Source: Melioribacteraceae bacterium (lineage in GTDB: Bacteria; Bacteroidota; Ignavibacteria; Ignavibacteriales; Melioribacteraceae). Taken from it: 21,198 bases of DNA. Below, one piece after another: positions 7,817-16,063 of this stretch. A model generated the notes under the pieces. That model was given only the letters and a program-made list of their open reading frames with translations. It searched no databases and had not been told where the DNA came from. The position numbers and the translations under genes are program-made. Each line of letters starts with the position of its first letter. The stretch's first letter is position 1. The stretch lies in the NCBI GenBank assembly GCA_027858595.1, contig JAQICK010000468.1, positions 1-21,198 on the forward strand. The letters run 5' to 3'.

Positions 7817-10057
7817 TTATTTTAGATTAATTTTCTTTTTCAGATTTCCAATTGTTATAATAAAATCACCAGGTTCAACGACTTTTTGATTTTTTCTATT
7901 ATGGAATGAGAAATGTTCTGGAGTAATTAAAAATTCAACTTGTTTTGACTCACCTGGTATTAATTCAATTTTATCAAATCCTTTTAGTAGTTTTGATGGG
8001 CGGGAAACAGTTCCAAACAAATCTGTTATATATAATTCCACACTTTCTTTACCAGTAACTTTTCCTGCATTCTTAACTGTAACTGAAACTGTAAGCTTAT
8101 CATTAATCGATTTTGCATCACTGAGGGTTAGGTTAGAATATTCAAAAGTAGTATAACTCAAACCAAAACCGAATGGCCATTGTGGTGTATAGTGAACATC
8201 TTCAGATTCTTCAATTGGCTTGTGATCGTAAGTTGTATTTCCACCAGGAAATCTTGGATAAGTGAATGGTAACTTCCCAGATGGATTTACTTTACCTAAT
8301 AGAATATCCACCATTGCATCAGCACCTTCGGAACCTGGAAGATACCCCATTACTATTGCATCAACTTTATCAACAATTTTATTTATAACACGAGGTCTCC
8401 CCTCAAATAAAACCAGAATTATAGGTTTTCCAGTTTTAGATAATTCCTCAACAAGTTTTAATTGAGCCTCGTCAAGAGTAAGATCAAAAATGTTTCCGGG
8501 AGTTTCACAATATGGTTCTTCACCTAAACTTGCAATTATGTAATCAACATCTTTTGCAGCTTCAACAACTGATTCAATATCAATCACTTCACTTGTTTTA
8601 ACTCCTTCAATATAATTTACATTCTCTTTACCAAAACCACTTTGTAATGCTTCGTAAAAAGTGTGTTTTTCATTAGGATATAGTTCTTCGTTATTTCCTT
8701 GCCAAACATATGACCAACCACCATTAAGATACATTAATTTATTTGCTGTAGGACCAGTTAATAAAATTTTAGAAACTATTTTTAATGGCAATATTGAGTT
8801 TTCATTTTTTAACAAAGTGATTGATTCTTGTGCAGCAATTCTACTTACTTCAGCAGATTCTTTAGTTGCAAATTGACTTACTAAACTTCTATCAGGATAA
8901 GGTTTTTCGAACAAATTTAATGCAAATTTTACTCTTAAAATTCTTCTTACGGCATCGTCAATTCTTAAAATTGGAACTACGCCTTCCTCTACTAATTCTA
9001 TAAGAAGAACTGCAAAACTAACATCCAAAGGAACCATGCTCATATCAAGTCCAGCTAAAACTGCTAGTTTCACAGCTTCTTTCGGAGTTTCAGCGATTCC
9101 ATCTCTAGAGTGCAACCTTTTTACATCTAACCAATCGGATACTATAAAACCTTGAAAACCTAATTCTTCCTTTAATATTTTTGTCATTAAATAATAACTT
9201 GAGTGAACAGGAATTCCGTTTAATTCCGCAGAGTTAACCATTACTGTTAAAGCACCTGCTTCAACTGCTTTTGCAAAAGGTGGTAAAAATAAATCTCTTA
9301 ATGCTCTATCGGGAATCCAGCTTGGAGTTCTGTCTAATCCATTATTAGGGACGCTATAGCCGATATAATGTTTTAAGCATGCAACTACAGAAGTAGGATT
9401 TGAAAGATCTTCTCCCTGCATCCCTTTTGCATACTCATATCCTAATTCAGATGCCAAGTATGAATCTTCGCCAAATGTTTCCCAAAATCTAGGCCAATAA
9501 GGTTCCCGACCTAAACCTAGAACAGGATTGAAATTCCAAGGTATGCCTGAAGCTCGCGTTTCAAGAGCAGTAATTTCTGCAGATTTTCTTACTAGTTCAC
9601 GATTTCGAGAAGCCGCAATTGCAAAACTTTGTGGAAACAATGTTGAACCTAAAGTATATGTTGCTCCGTGAATTGCATCAATACCATAAATAATTGGAAT
9701 TTTTAATCTGCTTTCTTTTAATGTAATGTCTTGAAGTTGAGTAATTATTTCATGCCATTTCTCAAGAGAATTTGCTGCTTGTCCAGTATTTAGAAATGAT
9801 CCAATTTTATATTTTAGAATAAGTTCTCGAACTTTTTCAAGATCCAGGTGAACTGGCTCAATTTGAACTCTCTCTTTTCCTTCTTTAGTAATAACTTGAA
9901 GTGCAACTTGAGTCATTTGCCCGACTTTTTCCTCAAGTGTCATTTTAGAAATTAACTCTTCTATTTTAGTTTCGTTTCCCTCAATAGACTTTAATTGAGC
10001 CGAAGAAATACTAAATAGTGCCAGTAACAACAATATGATAGGTGCAATTAATTTCAT
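7817..10057 (-). CDS. GH3 beta-glucan exohydrolase/beta-glucosidase (BglX-like)
   Basis: A 746-residue GH3 enzyme. The hydrophobic leader MKLIAPIILLLLALFSISSAQ predicts Sec export. Numbered from the upstream in-frame GTG at 10066, the barrel shows IPIIYGIDAIHGA (~123-135), GREPYWPRFWETFGED (~186-201), KHYIGYSVPNNGLDRTP (~232-248) and the nucleophile D311 in FIVSDWLDV. The sandwich domain begins at ITLLKNENSILPL and contains SLGEEPYCETPG. The C-terminal FnIII-like domain follows FGFGLSYTTFEYS. The KHYIGYS...DRTP wording is like exo-acting beta-glucan glucohydrolases, so exo-hydrolysis of beta-1,3/1,4-glucan chains is likely. ATG 10057 is preferred over GTG 10066 because GGGG (10064-10061) lies 3 bases before it and the leader then starts with MK. 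Ten bases separate it from the GH16 stop, so co-translation is probable. Confidence 0.92.
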   Translation of the reverse strand: MKLIAPIILLLLALFSISSAQLKSIEGNETKIEELISKMTLEEKVGQMTQVALQVITKEGKERVQIEPVHLDLEKVRELILKYKIGSFLNTGQAANSLEKWHEIITQLQDITLKESRLKIPIIYGIDAIHGATYTLGSTLFPQSFAIAASRNRELVRKSAEITALETRASGIPWNFNPVLGLGREPYWPRFWETFGEDSYLASELGYEYAKGMQGEDLSNPTSVVACLKHYIGYSVPNNGLDRTPSWIPDRALRDLFLPPFAKAVEAGALTVMVNSAELNGIPVHSSYYLMTKILKEELGFQGFIVSDWLDVKRLHSRDGIAETPKEAVKLAVLAGLDMSMVPLDVSFAVLLIELVEEGVVPILRIDDAVRRILRVKFALNLFEKPYPDRSLVSQFATKESAEVSRIAAQESITLLKNENSILPLKIVSKILLTGPTANKLMYLNGGWSYVWQGNNEELYPNEKHTFYEALQSGFGKENVNYIEGVKTSEVIDIESVVEAAKDVDYIIASLGEEPYCETPGNIFDLTLDEAQLKLVEELSKTGKPIILVLFEGRPRVINKIVDKVDAIVMGYLPGSEGADAMVDILLGKVNPSGKLPFTYPRFPGGNTTYDHKPIEESEDVHYTPQWPFGFGLSYTTFEYSNLTLSDAKSINDKLTVSVTVKNAGKVTGKESVELYITDLFGTVSRPSKLLKGFDKIELIPGESKQVEFLITPEHFSFHNRKNQKVVEPGDFIITIGNLKKKINLK

Positions 10058-10067
10058 TTTCCCCACT

Positions 10068-11870
10068 TTATTTTAATAGTAACATTTTTTTTGTGTCAAT
10101 AAAATTTTCTGTTTGAAGCTGATAAAAATAAACACCGCTAACCATCTCAGAACCAATACTACTTTGGTCAAAACTTACTCTGTGATTACCAGTTTCTACG
10201 GTTTGATTTACAAGTGTTGCAATTTCATTCCCGAGTATATCATATATTTTTAGTTTTACGTTACTTCTACTTTGCAGTCTATATCCAATTTCAGTTGAAG
10301 GATTAAATGGATTTGGATAATTTTGATAAAGCTCAAATTTATTTAATTGAGTTCCATTTGAACCAACTGAGGTAGGATTTGGATTTACTTTAATTCCACT
10401 CAATACAACTTGGTCTATTTGTGGTGATAAATAAATTTCAAGAAGCTCATCTTCAACTGTAATTGTACTTGTAATGTTATATGCTGTGTTTTTTCCTGCA
10501 ACTGGATAAATTTCAAAATTTTCAGCTATTTGATCATTTTCAATTTTTATATCAAAAATTCTTTTGTCAGATTCAGCAAAATATTTTTCAGCAAACATTA
10601 ATGTTACATCGTATTGTTGGTTTGGAACTTTGATTAAATATTTTTTTGTTCCTTTACCATCCGTTGTATATATAATATCTTCGTCGGTATTGGCTATCGG
10701 TGTATTTGAAGGCCAAACACCTTCGCCACTATCTAAGTATCCATAAAGTAGTGATTCATCCCACTCTTGGTCTGCCAAATATCCTAATGCAGCATTGCCA
10801 CCAATATTGATAGATATAGGAAACTCTGGATAAACTGTTGTAATAATTGTTTTAGCAGCGGCGGTAATTGTATTGCCCCAAATATCAGTTACATTTAAAA
10901 CAATTATATTTACTAACACAGATGGGTTGTATGATTCTGTACTAAGCATAACCATAGTTAAATCGTTTGATAATGTTGCGGATAGTACAGTAACTCCAGA
11001 AATATTATAATTTGAAACTGATTCTGCAGTAGAAACATCTAGTTCTTCAGAAAACTTCAGTTCAATATTTCCATTAGAAAATGCTTTTGCCCAAACCAAC
11101 AAAGGCTTTGCAACATCTTGATATCCAAGGTTTGTAGCATCAGTTAAACATAGGATTAATTTTCCATCTTTAATTACAGCATTCTCTGTCATAAAGTCAC
11201 ACTTATTTCCTTGCCAAGTATGTGTTGCTTTACCCCATCTGGTTGCATCGTAACTATCAAAATCATCCAGCCATTGAGATGTAAAATTATTATCTGTTCC
11301 GTTATCACCACTTCCTGGAGTGTGTGTTGAGTAACTAACCCAATCGTATTGTGAAAAAGTTGGAAGAGAATAATCATTCCAATCACCAACCCAATTTTCG
11401 TATTCTGGGTTCCAAATGTTCATCATAATTTTTTGAGCTCTATTAACTGTTTGAACATGCTCACCCGTTTGACGGTAAACTTCTTCGTCATCAATAAACC
11501 AAGCTATATAATCTGGAGTCCATTCAAAAGCGTATGTGTGAAAAGCATCATATTGATTGAATGAAATAGTTTCATTACGTTCGTGATTAATTTGTCTGCT
11601 AGTAATTGTATTAAATTGAATCATATCGTCATAGCGACCGATATTTTCAATATCAATTTCATTCCATTCAGCAGTACTAGATATTTCGTGATATGTAAAA
11701 AACGAAGAAATTACACCAACTCTGTTTGCTGGTTTCATATTTACTTCAAATCTTCCATAAAGAAAAGAATCATGGGTTCTATATTCTGCTCCCTTATATT
11801 CTTTACCTTGAATAGTAAATAACATTCCAAACAAAAAACATATTACTGGTGCTATTTTCACTATCCTCAT
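10068..11870 (-). CDS. Circularly permuted GH16 endo-beta-glucanase (lichenase-like) with Ig-like, malectin-like and T9SS sorting domains
   Basis: A 600-residue secreted enzyme. After a signal peptide (1-~22), the catalytic strand WNEIDIENIG gives nucleophile E71, D73 and acid/base E75. The ExDxE spacing without the beta-bulge is that of licheninases rather than ExDxxE laminarinases. The block YGRFEVNMKPANRVGVISSFF precedes it, and FHTYAFEWTPDYIAWFID, KIMMNIWN and YDWVSYS follow. Unusually, the segment that is N-terminal in Bacillus lichenases (FDSYDATRWGKATHTWQGN, ~204-222, then DGKLILCLTD) comes last, after a Gly/Asp linker. This is the circular permutation known in Fibrobacter succinogenes lichenase. 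Residues ~256-345 resemble a bacterial Ig-like (Big_5) domain, ~352-495 a malectin/CBM57-like domain (INIGG, VTLMFAEKYF), and ~511-600 a type IX sorting domain (FELYQNYPNPFNPST, ending KKMLLLK). The start has TAGGAT upstream, overlapping the PorV-like stop 8 bases away. Likely a cell-surface mixed-linkage or beta-1,3-glucan endohydrolase. Confidence 0.9.
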   Translation of the reverse strand: MRIVKIAPVICFLFGMLFTIQGKEYKGAEYRTHDSFLYGRFEVNMKPANRVGVISSFFTYHEISSTAEWNEIDIENIGRYDDMIQFNTITSRQINHERNETISFNQYDAFHTYAFEWTPDYIAWFIDDEEVYRQTGEHVQTVNRAQKIMMNIWNPEYENWVGDWNDYSLPTFSQYDWVSYSTHTPGSGDNGTDNNFTSQWLDDFDSYDATRWGKATHTWQGNKCDFMTENAVIKDGKLILCLTDATNLGYQDVAKPLLVWAKAFSNGNIELKFSEELDVSTAESVSNYNISGVTVLSATLSNDLTMVMLSTESYNPSVLVNIIVLNVTDIWGNTITAAAKTIITTVYPEFPISINIGGNAALGYLADQEWDESLLYGYLDSGEGVWPSNTPIANTDEDIIYTTDGKGTKKYLIKVPNQQYDVTLMFAEKYFAESDKRIFDIKIENDQIAENFEIYPVAGKNTAYNITSTITVEDELLEIYLSPQIDQVVLSGIKVNPNPTSVGSNGTQLNKFELYQNYPNPFNPSTEIGYRLQSRSNVKLKIYDILGNEIATLVNQTVETGNHRVSFDQSSIGSEMVSGVYFYQLQTENFIDTKKMLLLK

Positions 11871-11878
11871 AAGGTATC

Positions 11879-12907
11879 CTAGAATTCAATACCAACAGAG
11901 ATTTTATGAACTGATGCTAGAATTCCAAAATCTTGATAAGCATAGTCAATATAAAACGCTACATTACCTAGTATTTTTTGTTTAAACCCTGCACCAAGAG
12001 CAAATGATTCTTGAGAATCATCAAGAAACAAAGACTTATAACCACCGCGCAAAGCAATAACATCGTTAAATACATACTCGCCACCGACATTCACACTTTC
12101 ATAGTTATCGTTCGGATGTCTTGCATCAACATCAACAATAAATTTGTGCATCCCTGTATTGACAACACTATATGAAAGACCAAGAACATAGGTAAGAGGT
12201 AATGACCAAGCACCGGTTGAGTATTCACCAGGAATTCTGTCATTGTTTCCGGTTGTTTCTGAATCTTGATCGATAAGAACAACATTGCTTGTGCCAGTGA
12301 GTTGTAACTTTGTACCAAGGTTAGTAATAGACATACCAATTGTTAAACCATCTAAAGGTGTATCGTATAGAATACCCATATCCATGGCAAACGAAGTACC
12401 AGAAGTATTCCAGATTGATTGTGAAATAACTTTTGGACTAAGACCAATTGAGAATTCTTGTGTTAAGTTAATAGCCCAAGCAAGACTAAATGAAGCATCA
12501 TTAACACCAAAAACAGCACCTGTTCCGTTTGGTTCATCAATTGTAGTAACTTTCATTTCGCCATAATTTGAACCAGTAAAACTCATACCTATTGTACCAA
12601 AATCACCGAGATTAAAAGAACCAGCTATAAAATTATATCCTAAATCGGCAATCCACTGTGTGTGGTCAAAAACAACAGAGTTGTTTTTTTGTCGAGCAAT
12701 GCCAGCAACATTCCAAAACATGGAAGATGCATCATCAGATACTGCGACAAATGCACTTCCCATAGCGGTTGCTCTAGCACCTTGACTTACTTTTAGAAAT
12801 TGTGCAGCAGTAGTTCCTCTTTTAGAAACATTATCAACATCTTGCGCATTAATGCTAAAAGCAGTAAAGATAAAAACGAGCAAAATATTTATTATCATCC
12901 TATTCAT
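11879..12907 (-). CDS. PorV/PorQ-like outer-membrane protein (UPF0164-type)
   Basis: A protein of about 342 residues with a Sec signal (MNRMIINILLVFIFTAFSINAQ) and the family hallmark GTTAAQFLKVSQGARATAMG followed by AFVAVSDDASSMFWNVAGIA. Alternating beta-strand patterns to a terminal aromatic residue (ISVGIEF) fit a FadL-fold outer-membrane barrel. In type IX secretion, PorV binds the sorting domains of cargo and shuttles them to the surface attachment machinery; paralogues of this family are common in Ignavibacteria and Marinimicrobia. It lies 11 bases after the giant surface protein and 8 bases before the GH16 cargo, so it may be a dedicated carrier or anchor for these products. ATG 12907 is chosen because AAGGA lies 8 bases upstream; ATG 12916 is an in-frame alternative right after the preceding stop (TAAGGATG). 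The family is sure; cargo specificity is inference. Confidence 0.85.
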   Translation of the reverse strand: MNRMIINILLVFIFTAFSINAQDVDNVSKRGTTAAQFLKVSQGARATAMGSAFVAVSDDASSMFWNVAGIARQKNNSVVFDHTQWIADLGYNFIAGSFNLGDFGTIGMSFTGSNYGEMKVTTIDEPNGTGAVFGVNDASFSLAWAINLTQEFSIGLSPKVISQSIWNTSGTSFAMDMGILYDTPLDGLTIGMSITNLGTKLQLTGTSNVVLIDQDSETTGNNDRIPGEYSTGAWSLPLTYVLGLSYSVVNTGMHKFIVDVDARHPNDNYESVNVGGEYVFNDVIALRGGYKSLFLDDSQESFALGAGFKQKILGNVAFYIDYAYQDFGILASVHKISVGIEF

Positions 12908-12918
12908 TTCTAACATCC

Positions 12919-14277
12919 TTATTTGATTAATGCAAATTTGTTAATATATTCTTCACCATCTGGAGTTTCCACATGATAAATATAGAGTCCACTCGCGACA
13001 TCCATTCCATCTTCAGAAACTAGGTTCCAAGTTAAAGAGCCATCTGTTGCTGAAAAATCTTTATCTAATGTCTTAACTAAATCTCCAACTATTGTGTAGA
13101 TCTTTACAGTACATTCTGCAGGAAGATTGATGAAGCTAATTTTCCTTTCACCACGACCAGTTTGGTTCAAGTTTCTTCGCTCCCAAGCAGCAGCAGCAAT
13201 ATATGGATTTGGCACTACTGATATTTTTTCAAGACTATTTTTCATCAAGTCATTATCAATAGAAGCAGCTACAGTTGAAAATTGGAAATAATCATCTTGG
13301 ATAAATTGCTTAGTTGTTTTAATCTGATAAATATCGCCTGATACTGGAAGAATAGGAGGAATATTTGGACCCGTTGTATATTCCCAAAGAAGATTCCAAG
13401 TAATTTTGTAACTAGTACTTAAATCTTCGAGAATTATTATTTCATCACCAAAACTTAATTCTCCATGTCCTGGTTCACCAACATCCTGCCTATCATATAC
13501 TTCAGCATCAACAGTATCACCACGTGTTGTATTTATTACTGAGAAGTTAACATCAATATCAAAAAATGGTGTAGTGTAAACGAAATTATCATCAAATCTT
13601 AGTTCGTAATTAGAAGGATAAGCAACATTTTTTGCAGGTGATGAATCATCTGCACGAACCTCTGTAATAAAATTACTATTACCAACTAACCAATCAGTCT
13701 CAGCTCTTATAACGTTCACTGAAGTATCATTTATAACGCTGAATACTAACCCATCAAAAGGTTGCGTAAATGCACTAGAACCAAAAGCAGTAGCATCTGA
13801 GAATATTGTATCAATTTCACTACCAAGAGTTTTAATTAATTTGTATGAAGCAGTATTATAATCTGGTATTTCTCCTTCTGAATTAAACTCAACTTTATAT
13901 GAGGCTCCATCTGCAATTTCATCCTCATTAAGAACAACAACATTTAAATGCCCTGTTCCAATACCTTCATCTACTCTAGTTAAGTCACCATCTATTTGTG
14001 ATGGTTTATACCCAGCAGCTGAAGCATTAGGCGTAAGAACAGCTGTGTTAATGTCTAAGAATACTATATTTCCCGAGAAATCTTCAGTTATAATTTTTGA
14101 ACATTCCGTTGGTTGTAATCCTTTAGTACCAAATTCTGGATCACCCATATCATAAGAAACCAAAGCGTAATAGTATCTTACACCATTTTTAACTGTTGTA
14201 TCAATGTAGGAATGTTGTAATCCATTGTCACTTCCACGGTTAAAACTAGCACCGTTTATTCCAACTGGATCGGGTCC
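12919..14277 (-). CDS. C-terminal part of the giant surface protein, after an in-frame TGA
   Basis: This is the in-frame continuation of the gene at 14278-16038, read directly on from its TGA. The first residues (GPDPVGINGASF ... NGVRYYYALVSYD) complete the fibronectin III-like domain broken by the stop. Next comes a ~300-residue region of beta-rich, unassigned sequence. The last ~95 residues (VVPNPYIAAAAWERR ... SGLYIYHVETPDGEEYINKFALIK) are a FlgD-Ig/type IX sorting-like C-terminal domain. An isolated reading frame could begin only at TTG 14163, in the middle of the Ig-like fold and with no ribosome site, so independent translation is unlikely. If the TGA is real and not read through, this half is not made and the protein loses its sorting signal. 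If the TGA is an error, 12919-16038 is one gene of 1,039 codons plus stop. Confidence 0.72.
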   Translation of the reverse strand, partial: GPDPVGINGASFNRGSDNGLQHSYIDTTVKNGVRYYYALVSYDMGDPEFGTKGLQPTECSKIITEDFSGNIVFLDINTAVLTPNASAAGYKPSQIDGDLTRVDEGIGTGHLNVVVLNEDEIADGASYKVEFNSEGEIPDYNTASYKLIKTLGSEIDTIFSDATAFGSSAFTQPFDGLVFSVINDTSVNVIRAETDWLVGNSNFITEVRADDSSPAKNVAYPSNYELRFDDNFVYTTPFFDIDVNFSVINTTRGDTVDAEVYDRQDVGEPGHGELSFGDEIIILEDLSTSYKITWNLLWEYTTGPNIPPILPVSGDIYQIKTTKQFIQDDYFQFSTVAASIDNDLMKNSLEKISVVPNPYIAAAAWERRNLNQTGRGERKISFINLPAECTVKIYTIVGDLVKTLDKDFSATDGSLTWNLVSEDGMDVASGLYIYHVETPDGEEYINKFALIK

Positions 14278-14280
14278 TCA
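14278..14280 (-). other. In-frame TGA interrupting the surface protein gene
   Basis: The minus-strand reading is ATT TGA GGA CCC. The frame on both sides is continuous and codes for parts of one Ig-like domain. Every other visible gene in this window ends in TAA (one in TAG), and no other TGA falls inside a gene. A single-base change from GGA, AGA, CGA or TCA would explain it; so would a sequencing error. TGA as tryptophan is ruled out because Trp positions here, such as the GH3 SDW motifs, use TGG. Confidence 0.9.
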
Positions 14281-16038
14281 AATACCAGCAATTAAATCGA
14301 ACTGAGCGATAGGGCTTGAATATTTAGCATTACCATTCATATCTGTGATAACTTTAATATCATTAAATTCTGGTTCTTGACTTCTATAAACCAAATAGCC
14401 TTCAAAATCTTTTTTATATCCTTGTGTAGGATCATCATTTTCAAAACCTAAAAATGGGTCTCTAGATTCTTCCGCTTTGCTATCCCAATAAAGAAATACT
14501 TTTTTATCACCAGGAACTGCTGTTAAAGTTGGCTTATCAGGAGGTTTTGAGAAGTTATAGTTAGCATTATAAATCTGCTGAACTGTTTCTTTGTTAAAAA
14601 TTAAATCATCAAAATCCTCACCAAAAAGAAGAGCCATTGAGAATCTATCACGACCATTTAGTTTTAATGGAAAAGCACCAGAAGCAAAAACCATACTAAT
14701 ATTTGCCCTTTGCAACGCAGTATCAAAAACTGCAGATGACATTTTCAACCACATTGACTCATCATCTTTTGGCCAACCGCCACCAGTTCCACCATCACCA
14801 AGACGGTAAATTGATAAACTTGTTAATCCAATTTGATCAGATTCATCTTTATCGGTTTTATCAAAGTTTGGCTCTCCATCTGTTGGAATACCATCCCCTT
14901 CTCCTTCATCGCGGCTAACATACTGCCCGTCAAAAGGACCAATTCCATCTAAACCAACATCATTATTAAGTGGTTCATTTTCTTCAGGATCCCAAACACC
15001 ATTATCATTTAAATCTAAAAAGGGAATCCAATCATTATCATTATCAATGCCATCAGCTCTACTCTCATCAGTCATACCATCGGCATCATTATCAAGCCCA
15101 TCAAATGAATTACCAGGACTCTCTAAATATGCATAACCCATATAGCCAGTTTTCCATCTACCTGGGGCGCCATATCCGTCATCATCAAAAGCATAACACA
15201 AATCGAGAACAGTATCGTAAGAAGCATTATCGTCTGCATTATCATCACTACCACCAACACCAGTATCTGTATAAAAACCGAAATAAGTTTTTTCGTAATC
15301 CGCATCGGAAAGATTCACAATATCGTAATGCCAGAAAATAATATCTTCAGCAAGAACATGCGACCATTGGAAACCTCTAGTTTCAACGCGTATTCCTAGT
15401 CCTTTTCTTTCAGAATCACTAGCAATTGGTTGATAATTGTATGGGGGGCGTGACCACTCACCATCTTTTGAATCATCCATAACAAAGAATGTTTCAAAGT
15501 CAGCATTTTTAACACCTTTACCAAAATATCCATACCAATAACCATTCCAGGTTTCATCAATACCAAGAGCATCAGGCCACTCTAAAGGCCACGAAGTTGA
15601 CTTAGTACTAATTGCTGGATCCTCATTAGACGTACCATTATCAAGTGGTGCAACTCTCGTATATCCAGGTACTGGTTCCAATCCCCAAATAGTCCCATCA
15701 ATAGGATCTCTATCCATCCACTCACGATAGGAGGTCTGTAATGGGTGAGCAATACCTGCATCTGTTGTAATTTCGGATGCAATTAGCACGGAAACACCAT
15801 CAAGATAGCCGTGGCCTGAACCTTTAAGCCACTCACCAGAAGGATCGAAGGGCCATTGTGCTACTTCACCATTATTATAGAAAAGAGTTCTGACAAGGTT
15901 TCCATCCATTATCCCCTCTCTTCTAAACTGAATATCGCCATAAGGGTCGTTACGATAAGCTTCTATCTGCTCATTTACCTGTCCAATTAGACTAGATACA
16001 AAAAGCAAAAATAGAAAAGCGATTTTTTTAAATAACAT
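14278..16038 (-). CDS. N-terminal part of a giant surface protein of the TonB-receptor/PorV trio
   Basis: A 586-residue open frame with a Sec leader (MLFKKIAFLFLLFVSSLIGQV) and no recognised catalytic domain. Residues ~190-270 hold the FFVMDDSKDGE and FWHYDIVNLSDADY blocks seen in large uncharacterised surface proteins of Ignavibacteria/Marinimicrobia-type genomes. Residues ~312-396 are strongly Asp-rich (FDGLDNDADGMTDE, DGIDNDNDW, DLNDNGVWDPEEN), resembling calcium-binding thrombospondin type-3/EF-like repeats. From ~498 a fibronectin III-like domain begins (PPDKPTLTAVPGDKKVFLYW) and is cut by TGA. ATG 16038 is chosen over TTG 16056 because GAGG (16047-16044) lies 5 bases upstream. Placed 25 bases after the TonB receptor and directly before the PorV-like gene, it probably works with the receptor on the cell surface, perhaps as a glycan-capturing lid or SusD substitute. 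That role is inference only. Confidence 0.78.
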   Translation of the reverse strand: MLFKKIAFLFLLFVSSLIGQVNEQIEAYRNDPYGDIQFRREGIMDGNLVRTLFYNNGEVAQWPFDPSGEWLKGSGHGYLDGVSVLIASEITTDAGIAHPLQTSYREWMDRDPIDGTIWGLEPVPGYTRVAPLDNGTSNEDPAISTKSTSWPLEWPDALGIDETWNGYWYGYFGKGVKNADFETFFVMDDSKDGEWSRPPYNYQPIASDSERKGLGIRVETRGFQWSHVLAEDIIFWHYDIVNLSDADYEKTYFGFYTDTGVGGSDDNADDNASYDTVLDLCYAFDDDGYGAPGRWKTGYMGYAYLESPGNSFDGLDNDADGMTDESRADGIDNDNDWIPFLDLNDNGVWDPEENEPLNNDVGLDGIGPFDGQYVSRDEGEGDGIPTDGEPNFDKTDKDESDQIGLTSLSIYRLGDGGTGGGWPKDDESMWLKMSSAVFDTALQRANISMVFASGAFPLKLNGRDRFSMALLFGEDFDDLIFNKETVQQIYNANYNFSKPPDKPTLTAVPGDKKVFLYWDSKAEESRDPFLGFENDDPTQGYKKDFEGYLVYRSQEPEFNDIKVITDMNGNAKYSSPIAQFDLIAGI

Positions 16039-16043
16039 CATTA

Positions 16044-16047
16044 CCTC
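16044..16047 (-). promoter_or_regulatory. Shine-Dalgarno site for the giant surface protein gene
   Basis: GAGG on the minus strand, 5 bases before ATG 16038. It favours this start over the in-frame TTG at 16056, and the resulting protein begins with a clean signal peptide. Confidence 0.5.
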
Positions 16048-16063
16048 ATTAATCAAACATTTT

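Noticed and set aside
5576..10057. Recent tandem duplication of the two GH3 genes
   Set aside because: They differ in barrel motifs (KHFAANNQE versus KHYIGYS) and in leader and linker regions; they are separate GH3 types placed together.
12919..14163. Independent gene starting at TTG 14163
   Set aside because: It would begin in the middle of a fibronectin III-like domain with no ribosome site, and the upstream codons back to the TGA stay in frame and match the domain.
14278..14280. TGA reassigned as a sense codon (tryptophan or glycine code)
   Set aside because: A reassigned code would show many in-frame TGA codons. Only one is seen in ~20 kb of coding sequence, and Trp positions use TGG. 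A single recoded site cannot be excluded.
14978..15120. Asp-codon-rich stretch as a DNA repeat array or CRISPR
   Set aside because: The repetition is at the protein level (Asp/Asn-rich, calcium-binding-like), with no regular repeat length or spacers.
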